Positions 46,955 to 56,289 of a DNA stretch of 64,000 nt are shown here, piece after piece (position 1 is the stretch's first letter; each line of letters starts with the position of its first letter). This DNA is from Brasenia schreberi (Eukaryota; Streptophyta; Magnoliopsida; Nymphaeales; Cabombaceae): positions 372,001 through 436,000 of the forward strand of contig JAYKKT010000049.1 of assembly GCA_036023115.1 (NCBI GenBank). Direction: 5' to 3'. The notes under the pieces are model-generated. The model saw nothing but the letters and a program-made list of their open reading frames with translations. It was not told where the DNA came from and made no database searches. Both the position numbers and the translations under genes were made by a program.

Positions 46955-47117
46955 TTTCAAGTTTACAGGACTAAAAAAGTATTCAACATCAATCTAATCT
47001 AATATGGCCGGACTTGCTCTTCCAGTTCTCACTACATTAAAGCTTGCTTTGATTGTATCAAGAGTCTTTTTCATCTGATCTTTAGCATTACTCTCAATCA
47101 AAGACTTTTCAGCTTCC
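46955..47117 (-). pseudogene. Ribosome recycling factor fragment captured in the LTR element
   Basis: Minus strand reads MEAEKSLIESNAKDQMKKTL, DTIKASFNVVRTGRASPAIL, a stop, then IDVEYF and SPVNLK. The family motif is N-x-x-R-T-G-R-A-x-P-x-x-L followed by I-x-V-E-Y-Y-G-x-x-x-x-L. The organellar/bacterial factor releases ribosomes after termination. Only the N-terminal ~55 residues of the conserved domain are present. It joins the cytochrome b5 fragment with no spacer, a true fusion point. Confidence 0.78.
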
Positions 47118-47121
47118 ATTT

Positions 47122-47337
47122 CTAATGCTCTGTTGCCGTCTTGCTGTGGCCAACATCCTCAAAAACATTAGTTGCATCTTTTCCAATCGCAAAAAGTAGA
47201 ACCTCATCTCCTCCATGATGATCATCCATGAATGAGGTTACATCATATACCTTTTCATCAATGATAAGCCAACAATCTTTAGTGAGCTTGGACTTAGAGA
47301 CCTCATCGAATGCAAGAACCCTCTTGCTAATTATCAT
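47122..47337 (-). pseudogene. Cytochrome b5 fragment captured in the LTR element
   Basis: 71 codons from MIISKRVLAFDEVSK: KDCWLIIDEKVYDVTSFMDD, HHGGDEVLL, IGKDATNVFEDVGHSKTA. Both heme-ligand His positions of plant cytochrome b5 (in H-P-G-G and in V-G-H-S) are kept, although the first motif reads HHGG. The family carries electrons to ER desaturases and P450s via a C-terminal membrane anchor, which is missing: the frame stops right where ribosome recycling factor sequence begins. No intron is visible, so the source may have been spliced RNA (inference). Confidence 0.82.
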
Positions 47338-47554
47338 TTCAGAAATGAATTAAGTAGATGATTTTCTGTACCTTCTAATCATCAACATTCTAAGACTACC
47401 CCCCTGCTGATTTTGCAGCTTCTTGACTTCAAACTTTTTCACCACAAGAATAAGAATATCATTCCAAAAAATTTTGAAACTAGTTTCACAACTCACCTGC
47501 AGACATCAAATCTGTGATTTTTTTCACTATAGCTGAACGAAATTGTTGTGGTAT

Positions 47555-47567
47555 GGCTCTGATACCA
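47555..47567 (-). promoter_or_regulatory. tRNA-Met primer-binding site
   Basis: Minus-strand TGGTATCAGAGCC, an exact initiator-tRNA-Met complement, directly adjoining the LTR end at 47568. Confidence 0.88.
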
Positions 47568-47894
47568 TGTTGATATTTGGAGTCGCGTTACGAAAGATTA
47601 AAATGAGAAATATCATTAAACATAAAGGAAGAAAATATGAAATATTGAAGGAAAGGGCGGACCTTCAATGGAGGCCGCCCCTCCTCTTTCTCACTTTCTT
47701 ACACTCAACCTCACTACCCTAATATAACTTCCAGCCCTTATATAATGTGTTGTAAAACAAAAATTTACCAAAATACCCTTAGTACAAAAAATACCAAAAT
47801 ACCCTTAGTACTACAGGCAATTACAATAATACCTAAAAATATCATAAATTATAAAACTAACACTAAGAATACTAAATATGCATATTCTTCAACA
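47568..47894 (-). repeat. LTR (327 bp) of the gene-carrying element
   Basis: Minus strand begins TGTTGAAGAATATGC and ends CCAAATATCAACA, giving short inverted ends TGTTGA/TCAACA. It contains a TATA box, TTATATAAGGGCTGG (about 47733-47746), and two copies of CTAAGGGTATTTTGGTA near 47780-47815. The plus-strand primer site abuts its end. Confidence 0.8.
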
Positions 47895-47904
47895 AACATG
47901 ATGC

Positions 47905-49584
47905 ACTATCATGACAGACGGATGGACAGATAGGCGAGGAAGGACTTTGTTAAACTTTCTTATTTATTGTTCTAAAGGACTTATGTTTTTGAGATCTCTA
48001 GACATGTCAGATGAGAGTAATACTGTAGAGATCCTAAGGCAAGAGTTTGATTAGGTGATATGCGAGGTTGGACTAGAGAATGTAGACCAATTCATTACAG
48101 ATAATGCAGCTAACTATAAATCAACTGAGAATGAGTTAGCCGATACTTATGAGACTTTCTATTGGACACCATGCGCAACTCATTGTTTAGATCTCATCCT
48201 TGAGGATATTGGTGAGATGGATGACATAAAGGCAACAACTGAGTGTTGTCAAGATATCATTAAATTTATCTACAACCATGCATTTGTATTGTGTATGATG
48301 AGGAGATATACAGATGGTGCAGAGCTTCTTCGTCCAGCTGCAACATGGTTTGTAACTAATTTCTTATCTGTAAAGTGTATTGTGAGACAGAAGCAAACCT
48401 TTGAGAGAATGTTCTCCTCAAATGAGTGGCAATAATTTATAGAGTTGGCTCAAAATAGAAAAAATAGAAAGTTGAATGAGATTTGAAAGACAGTCTTCAT
48501 GAGTACATTTTAGAATACATGTGTTACACTGTTGAGGATTACATGTCATTTAGTGAAGGTTTTGAGATTAGCTAATAGCGAGGAGAAACCATTTATGGGC
48601 TACCTTTATGAAGCCATGGATAGGACAAAAGAAGTCATTATAAATAATTTTAATAAAAGAAAAAGGGATTATGTGCCTATGTAAAACATTATAGATAATA
48701 GATGGAACAAACAACTACATCAGCCTATTCATGCAACATCATATTACCTAAACCCAGTATTCAGGTACTCAGCAAGCTTCAAAAGGGACAGTGAGGTTAA
48801 TCGAAGCATCATTGATTGTATAGACAAATTAGTCCCTGATGAGAGTAGAGCATATGCTATACATCAAGAGATGAAGATCTATGATAATGCTCTTTACTTA
48901 ATGGGTTTGCCTGTAGCAATTTGCAACCGCACTAATATGCATCCAGGTAAATTGTTTATCTTTGTATTTAAGTTTCTTAAATCTTATATTATTATGGATT
49001 AAGTTCCTAATGTTTGTTTTTTTTTTGCTGATGTTTGTTTGGAAGTGATAACCCAAACCTTAGAGATTTTGTAGTAAGAGTTCTGAGTTAAACCTGTAGT
49101 GCAACGAGTTGTGAAAGGAATTGGAATGTCTTTGAACACATCCATACAAAAAAGTGCAACAGGTTAACATAAGCGGCTCAATGACTTAGTTTTCATCCGT
49201 TGTAACATGCAATTTTGCCAAAGGTAATCTTGTATTATTTATTACTTAAAGATTCAATTCAATATTTTGTTTGATTTCAATTGTTAGTGTTATTTACTAA
49301 TTACTTATCTTTCTTATAGGCAATTAAAAAAGGTAAATAGAGAAGAAAGTCAATTTGATCCAATAAGTTTGGATAATTTTGATATATTAAAGGGGTGGAT
49401 TATGAAAGATAACGAAGAAAATGCACTCCTAACCGAAGAAGACATTGAATGGATTAATTTAGAAGGAGGCCAACAACATCGTCAAGGAGATGAAGATTTT
49501 GATTTTGAAGCAGATGGTGGTGAGCATCTTCAGTAAGAAGAAGATGAAGATTATTTAGTTGATGATCCTGATTATAATATGTAA
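47905..49584 (+). pseudogene. hAT transposase catalytic and dimerisation regions
   Basis: Starts MTDGWTDR (first catalytic Asp context). After frame changes it continues FITDNAANYKSTENELADTY (second Asp), FYWTPCATHCLDLILEDIGE, RPAATWFVTNFLSVKCIVRQ and FSSNEW, then NPVFRYSASF and LYLMGLP. A GT...AG intron after HPG (about 48946-49052) leads to SCERNWNVFEHIHTKKCNRL, the hAT C-terminal dimerisation motif. A second intron (49224-49319) leads to an acidic C-terminus ending DDPDYNM and TAA at 49582-49584. In-frame stops occur at TAG near 48050 and TAA at 48433. Cut-and-paste transposition would need this protein; it is inactive. Confidence 0.85.
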
Positions 49585-49821
49585 ATGTATTTTATTTTTT
49601 TGCTTCAAAATATGTAATTTTTTTCAATTGTTCAATGGTGAATGATCAATATGTACTAAACTTTGCATTATATGAATTCTTTGCAATTATCATATTTTTT
49701 CTAATTTTTTTGTTTTTTTTTAGATTTTTACTAATTTTTTAATATTAAAGTACGTTACGCTACGATACGCCCGTATCATAGACCAAAATGATACATGATA
49801 CGATATGCGTCGAAAACACTA

Positions 49822-49829
49822 AGTAGTAC
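49822..49829. repeat. hAT target-site duplication, right (AGTAGTAC)
   Basis: Partner of 44420-44427. The left end AAGTGTTATGG and right end (reverse complement TAGTGTTTTCG) are short imperfect TIRs. Confidence 0.82.
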
Positions 49830-50390
49830 CTCTTTGGAGCCCCTTGGTAAAGCTAGAAGAACATAAAGTTTACAACAGCTAAAGTGGATCCTTTTACAAT
49901 ATCCATGATTTTATCTTCAAACTTTTTCAACTATTAGGATATACTCTCTAGAGTGAGTATGAGAGAGATCTTCGAGACAAGGCATTTCACAAAGCTGTAG
50001 TGCCTAACTTTTAAAACTTAAGTGACTGAAATGGCAGAAAGGAAAGGACAGAAACAGAAAAGAAGAGAAACAATATATCTCACAAGCTGAACATAAGCCG
50101 TATTATTATCATACAAGATGGTGATCATGCTGAAGTTCAACAGACAACTACAATATATCTAGCTAGATAGATGTCTCCTAAGAGCCAAATGAAAAAGAAA
50201 GAAGGCAAGTATAGCCATTTAATACAAGATGGTGGTCATGCTGAAGTTTAACAGAGACCTACAACCTATCTAGCTAGATAGATTTTTCCAGAAAACCAAG
50301 GTCAGCTAAAGCATAAAAAAGAAAGAAGGCACGTACAGCCATTTAACAAACATTTACCTCCATCCAAGATCATAGAGTTCTTGGGAGTTA
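49830..50390 (-). other. 3' UTR/flank of the KIX-like gene
   Basis: No coding frame. It contains an imperfect tandem duplication (50112-50346) directly downstream of the stop codon, likely within the 3' UTR. Confidence 0.45.
50112..50346. repeat. ~115-bp imperfect tandem duplication in the 3' UTR
   Basis: TACAAGATGGTGATCATGC starts at 50112 and TACAAGATGGTGGTCATGC at 50223. Both units contain ATCTAGCTAGATAGAT and end in AAAGAAAGAAGGCA..TA..AGCCATTTAA. Confidence 0.88.
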
Positions 50391-52831
50391 CTAACAGTGT
50401 GGTTTCTTTGTTCCTTGGGAAAACTGATCAACAGAAAGCAACGGATTCCAGAAAAGTTGATTACCATGGAAGCTATCACCTGTAGTTGACTTGAGTTTTC
50501 CTAGGGATGAATTAACGCCCACAATTTCTGCTTCAGAACTCCATCTGCTTGAGCAGGATTCCATATTGCCATCTGTTGCATTAACAGGAAAGAAAGAGAA
50601 CTCCTTATCTCTTTCTTGAGATGAAAAGGACTTGCTGAAGCTATTCAGTCTTGTTTTTGTAGGAGAAAATTCAGTATATATCCTTCCACCTTGGGAGTTG
50701 CTTGATCCCAAATCTTCGACATCATCATCCCAACCATTTTCTGAGTTTAGACAGGGAGTTGACGATGGTGCTAACCTCAACGACAGATCAAATGCAGATG
50801 CAGTTGTTCCTCTGCTTCTTCTGTCTGTGGGAACTAATTCTCTGGCGCTATTTTCTGGAAGTTCCAAAACTTCTGTCATCCTCTGGCTGTGGAATGGCCC
50901 AAGATTTAAATGACTACAGTTTGGTTGTCTCTCCTCCTGAGCATCAAAATGCATCATTCCAGCTGGATTGGAGCTAAAATGTAATGGGTATGCAGGTCCT
51001 GTGGATGATAACGGACTACTTCCCCGTGGGTCCTGCACGGTGAATGGGGATATCTCTGAACGAATATGATATTCTGGAGAAGGAACAGGAAATGGACATT
51101 TTTTATTTAGAGGGGAAATAATGGGTCTAGGTGGGAATTGTGGAAGATAATATGGAATAAGTCTCAGATTGGCGACTGAATCTCCAGGTTGAGGCACGTA
51201 GGGCAAGTTAACGCTTACATATTTAGGATTCTTTGGAGCAACAGTACCAGCTGCATTTTGTTGTTGTGTGGATGAAGCCAGGTAGCACCTTGAACTATGT
51301 CGCTGACTCCGGGAAGCTCTTCTAGGAGTGCACCCAAGATTCAATGCAGCTAACACAAAAAGCAGAGGGCAGAAGAAATTCAAAAAACTTCACCTATCTG
51401 TGAAAATAATGGTTTACAATATAACAGCTCCAAATGTCAATGGGGAACAAATATGGACACGAGTTCATCAGTACACACACATAAATTATGAACTTTCATA
51501 AGCCCTTATAGGACTGCAAATTTAATGTCCAACGATTATCAGTGAAAATCAGAGGGCAGAAGAAATTCAAAAAACTTCACCTATCTGTGAAAATCATGGT
51601 TTACAATATAACAGCTCCAAATGTCAATGGGGAACAATATGGCCACGAGTTCAACAATACACACACACATAAATTATGAACTTTCATAAACCCTTCTAGG
51701 AATGCAAATTTAATGTACAATGATTATGTGCGTGCAGCCAGACATGTTTCTGTGCATGCGTATATGTCCACATGCATAAATTATGTCTCCAACTTGAAGA
51801 AGCTCTTCCAGCACTGAATCCGAGATCCAATGCAGCTACTACAAGGACAGCGAAAAAGAACAATCTGAATGAGAAACTTACGATACAATTCATCTATCGG
51901 ATAAACACAACTCGAGGAACACCATGGTTTACAAATAGCAGTTTAAATATAGGTTCTTATTGGAGAACAATGTATGACAGAGCACAAGTATATATGCCCG
52001 TTTGCAAAATTTAAGCCTAAAAGAGAACTATTTTACAAGCCTATGTGCAAATATTAATCATTAAAAAGCTGAAACTTGATATCTGAACGGGCTCTTTGAT
52101 TTTGGAAAATAATTCTCTAACTTAAGCAAAGCGACCATCTGAGCAACAATGACCTAAAATTCTTAAATCACCATCTTCAATCTTCAATCTGAAGGAAGAA
52201 GGAAGAAGACTAAAATCCAAAATAGACATTTAATAATGTACCAACTTGGAGAAGAGGCCCAAATCGGCCGACTCATAAGCTAACAAAAGATAAGCGGTGA
52301 CAATACCTTCGATACATGGCTGAAGAAACTTCCCATCTTCTGTCTCGTCCCTCCTAATGATTGTATCGACCGCATCGTTTGCTCTCTCCCACAGCGTGGT
52401 AAGGTTCATATATTCCGCCTATATAACGATTTCAATCCCAATTTCCAAAGATGAGAAAATCACACCGATGCACATACATCCGCTTCCTATTAAGCAAGAA
52501 ACGCGAAAAAAATGTTACTGGTACCTCAGAGTTGGCCTTGGAGTACATGATTTCTTCCGCTTTTAACACTACCACGGGGAGTTTCTCCTGCCATTCTTTG
52601 TTCTTCCTGATCGCCTCACTATGGCTCTCGTTGACAATCCTACAACCATAGTTTTTCACCAACAAATGATACAAACTCCATCAGAAACGAAGACAAGAAA
52701 GATAGTCAAATGGGTAGGAACGGAAATCACCTAAAGAGCTCTTGAATGAGAGAGCCCCTCATCGGTTGGTGCCTATCGCTGTGCCATGCCCTCCGAACGC
52801 ACTCATACGGCCTCGGGCCTGGTCTCGGCAT
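50391..52831 (-). CDS. Conserved plant protein with KIX-like N-terminal domain, four exons, 428 aa
   Basis: Exons on the minus strand: 52831-52731, 52639-52525, 52418-52307, 51349-50391. Each junction has GT...AG, and phases agree (1,287 bases, 428 codons plus stop). The start ATG gives MPRPGPRPYECVRRAWHSDR then MRGSLIQELFR. Exon 2 gives IVNESHSEAIRKNKEWQEKL, PVVVLKAEEIMYSKANSE. Exon 3 gives AEYMNLTTLWERANDAVDTI and IRRDE. This N-terminal ~115-residue block is strongly conserved in plant proteins and resembles the KIX three-helix coactivator fold (RIVN..., EEIMY..A.S..EYM); the KIX reading is my inference. Exon 4 opens AALNLGCTPRRASRSQR; the ~300-residue remainder is Ser/Pro-rich, probably disordered, with LSLRLAPSSTP. 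A nuclear transcription-related role is likely but unproven. No stops or shifts are present, so it appears functional. Confidence 0.83.
51364..52010. repeat. Intron duplication with a pseudo-exon copy (KIX-like gene, intron 3)
   Basis: A 187-bp unit starting AGAGGGCAGAAGAAATTC occurs at 51364 and 51551 with few differences. A third, more diverged flank lies at about 51860-51975. Between the second and third is a decayed copy of the first ~70 bases of exon 4 (acceptor ...GTAG before 51835, encoding AALDLGFSAGRASSSWRHN). Confidence 0.83.
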
Positions 52832-53266
52832 CTCTCTTCTTCTTCTTCCCGCAAAAAAATCGCTCTTTGTTACTTCATTTCGATCTTATTCTTCTTTGTT
52901 CTTGTTTTTGGTGATGGTGGTCAGACAGAATAGGGTTGTTTCCTGTGGACGGGGTGGGTTTGGTTTTCCCCCTTTGTATCTGTGATTTGGGCTTCTGAGT
53001 GAAAGTAGTGAGCAGTGATTTTGATGGTGTTTCGCTAGGGCGCCACCAAAAAGAAGCTTTCCGAAGAAATAAAACGTCAGTAGAAACTCACCTTTTAACT
53101 GCCCAAATTATGGTGAGTTCCCGTATGGGCCGCCTATATTGCTCGGCTTTTCAAACAGCGGCTTACCTTTGATTCTTTGTTCGGCCGCGAACGTATCACT
53201 AAATAATGATGCGACTCACTGAATACCGTGAAACTATTTCATAGAAATTCATTAATATCTTCTTTC
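52832..53266 (-). promoter_or_regulatory. 5' UTR and promoter region of the KIX-like gene
   Basis: Upstream of the start codon the minus strand has a GAAGAAGAAGAAGAG leader just before ATG, then A-rich and mixed sequence. No firm TATA box was identified. No other gene reads into it. Confidence 0.35.
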
Positions 53267-53344
53267 TATAAAAAGCAGGAGAGGCGTCTCTCTCTTATGG
53301 AGGGGTATAAAAAGCAGGAGAGGCGTCTCTCTCTTATGGAGGGG
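53267..53344. repeat. 39-bp perfect tandem duplication
   Basis: TATAAAAAGCAGGAGAGGCG followed by TCTCTCTCTTATGGAGGGG occurs twice without mismatch (53267-53305 and 53306-53344). Confidence 0.95.
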
Positions 53345-53430
53345 CCAAACCCATATGCTTACACGGGGTATCAAACTCATGACGTTAAGTGAGCTATTGC
53401 CCTTAGTGCAACAAAATATTTTCTTTTTAT
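53345..53430 (-). mobile_element. Possible SINE head fragment
   Basis: Minus strand shows AATAGCTCACTTAACG (A-box-like) and GAGTTTGATACCCC (B-box-like), but only about 20 bases apart, so the tRNA-like head would be internally deleted. It is related in style to the SINEs at 3355 and 43290. Confidence 0.3.
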
Positions 53431-56289
53431 GCAAAAAAAAGCCTCATCAATAATGAGTAATTGTGATTTTACTGTGTAGACAACTCACTTCGTATTCTGC
53501 TTCATAAGCAACAATGTATTTTATTTGCCTCTCAGTAACAAAAAAACATGTTTTTTTAAAGAAATACTATTTCACTCATTTAATCACAAGTACATGATGA
53601 AAAAACGCATGAGGTAGATTCATGTGACGCGAATTTTGGTAAAATATTGACCACAATAACCGATCAGGTCACGCTTGATACAAACCATACTTGAGCTTGG
53701 GTTTGAAACTCAATGTATGGGCTCTCTAGTTGGATGTAAGTCTCTGGCTTGAGAGACTGACTGAAGCAGCAACACAGAAATGCGGATTGTAACTACCAAG
53801 GCTGATGATAAATAAGAAATAATGCGACATTTTATGGATTTTTTTTCTCAAATATTTTAAAATTAATATTTTAAAAACAATACTCAAAAAATGAAAATTT
53901 TTTGTAGGGAAATTTTGGATGTTTATAACTAGGTGAGTTCGATGTTTCATTCTGCTTTACTAATGGTGGAGTAGAAGCTTGGACGCTGCACACAGTATCC
54001 ATTTCGATCGATGCAGCTATTATGATAAAAGCAGGTGCTTTATTGTAGCAAGGTGCTCCTCATAACAACATGAATTTTCTTTTAAGAACCAGCCTTTCTT
54101 AAAAGATAAGAGTTTTTATTTATTATATTGAAAAAGGCAGTGTGATAGGTATAATGTAATTGTTCTTGAGGATTGATACGTGCGCACCCAAATTCATATA
54201 CACACAGTCCATTTTTCACAAGTATTTGAAATTGTTTTTTTGAATCTGATATTTACCATGATACCCTTCTACTCATATGAACCTTTTTTTCTCTCCTTCT
54301 ATGAGAACCACCGTCGATCAGATTTTCACCTTTTCGTTCGTCTCACATAGCCTACTGCAACCATCCATTGTTCACTAAAGAAAGAAGAAGAAAAATGAAG
54401 AGGAAAAAGAATAGAAAGAAGAAATAAGAGGACAATATGAAGAGGTTCCCTGCTTTTTAAAGGTATCTTATTGATTTGGTTTAATTTGTACTATTTTTTT
54501 CATTAGGTACATTTTCAGCTATAATTTTGATGAAAAAACTCGTCAAGTTTTCGACTCGAGATGTGACACAAGACATAGGAGAGACACACCTTTCTGCATC
54601 TCTTTCTTGGTGAAAAACACGACACTACCACAACTCTTTCCTAGTTAGGGACATGCCTTACCAGCGGGTCCTCGATGTGGGAGCCTCAATTGGGATGCAT
54701 CTCTCATGTTTTGAGTGATGCAACTATGCCACATTTTTTAGATGGTTTTTTATTTTTTAATATTATATATAATATATAAGATGCACTTATATATATTTCA
54801 CTTACTCATTGTTCTTTTTCATATGCAGGGAAATATCGTAACATATAGATGACAATCAAGCAAATGACGACAAGGAAAAATGAAGAGATGTTAGTCGACA
54901 AAGTCATTCATCGTATGAGGATTACGTAGATACTTAGAGACTGAGATGTACCATGCAAATAGTGATGGTGAGGAAGTGTTTGATATATCGGGGTTACTCC
55001 CTAGATTTGAAACTCACATTGCCTATAAAATCTAGTAGGATCAAGTAATTTTAAACTTTAGTTAAATTGTGAATTTATAGTTTAATATTGAGGATTCAAA
55101 TTGATTACAGACATTCTGAAAAGTTGCAACAACCCGCATACTATACATTGTTTCTAAAGTATGGTTAGCGAAGTGAACAAATGTGAGGTTAGGTAGTTGG
55201 GTTGAGATTGGAGATAGGAGTGTGTTGATTGGGTAGAGAGATTTGTTATACGAAGTTATAAACCATGCATTGTTAAACACTTTTATCAAGCATTGATAAC
55301 TAGACAAAACTAGTTTTCACATGTCATTGGATGAATGCCTATCACCTCATAAGTGTGATAGTAGTATATTGCTTGAATACATCAATTTATTGTGAGAGAT
55401 TTCATTAGTTATTTATATTATGCTCATTCTCCTCCAACTAAGTGCATGATACATTGTTCTTCTGATAAATTAATGTTTGTCTATATTATCTTAGTATTTA
55501 ATTGTCTTGATTGAATAACGATAATAATGTTACTCAAAACTACTTTTTCTACTGATGTCTTACCGTTTGTGTGACATACGACCACCAACTTTACAACACT
55601 TAGAGTGCATAGCCTTTATCAAGTGACCCTATATTGCTAGAGTTAATATAGATATATGAGTAGTACTGCAAATAAGGACATCGCTTAACAATATTTGATG
55701 AGACGACAACAAATGATGGTGAGGGTGCATAAGCTTGAGGGTATATGCATTGTGTTTACATCTTGTATTTGGAGATTTTAGAATGTTCTTTCGTATAAAT
55801 GTATATATGTATATGACATTTGTATTAAATGATATTTTGGTTTCTCATTCTTTACCTTTAATATAATCAAACAATATATAATTGGATTCAATTAGATTAA
55901 AATAATGAGTTCAAAATAAGTACAATTATAAAATACAAAGAACATCTAATAATCATGTTCAATGTCATGTACAAGTATCATCTCATGATCCTCTCATTTA
56001 TATGTACATATCAATAGTGTATGGAATGATTGGTCCCAATTCTTGATGCTTTCTTGTCAGTATCATTGCCAAGATTGAAAGATAGGAGACGTCGAGGAGC
56101 ATATAATACTAAAGAAAACTTTGAGCAAATTTGATATAGTAAATGCTTAAATAACATTTATATAGTAAAAATATATTATCATTGTCGCTAGAAAAAGTTA
56201 TGTTGAATAATTATAGTACATGTATAACACATCCCTCATAATTGGTTGCTCACCATTCAATACCAACATTAAAAATGTTGTTGACTTCC
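53431..56289. other. A+T-rich spacer without a supported gene
   Basis: Several short frames (longest 81 codons at 55307-55062) without recognisable domains. The stretch 54830-55020 has an acidic plus-strand reading (SSYEDYVDT) that could be a worn transposon fragment but cannot be assigned. Poly-T and AT tracts are common. Confidence 0.4.

Larger units (their letters stand above)
45478..47894 (-). mobile_element. Solo-ended LTR element carrying a chimera of three host gene fragments
   Basis: Minus-strand element nested in the hAT transposon. Its one LTR (47894-47568) is followed immediately by a perfect tRNA-Met primer-binding site. Then, in the same orientation, come cytochrome b5, ribosome recycling factor, an unidentified tract with an internal duplication, and ETR2/EIN4-type ethylene receptor. 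No gag or pol is seen and no 3' LTR was found, so the left boundary is only where receptor homology stops (about 45478). The composition suggests a non-autonomous LTR retrotransposon that acquired host sequences; repeated capture by the hAT itself is the alternative. Confidence 0.68.
44428..49821 (+). mobile_element. Complete but decayed hAT transposon with nested LTR element
   Basis: A 5,394-base element bounded by an exact 8-bp duplication and imperfect short TIRs (AGTGTT core). Inside the ends, GGCCCGTATCGTAT (about 44460) and its inverted counterpart GATACGCCCGTATC (about 49760) are sub-terminal inverted motifs. It encodes a BED zinc finger and a DUF659/dimerisation-type transposase, both with stops. 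A 2.4-kb LTR-derived insertion interrupts it. It lies about 560 bases downstream of the stop codon of the KIX-like gene. Confidence 0.83.
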
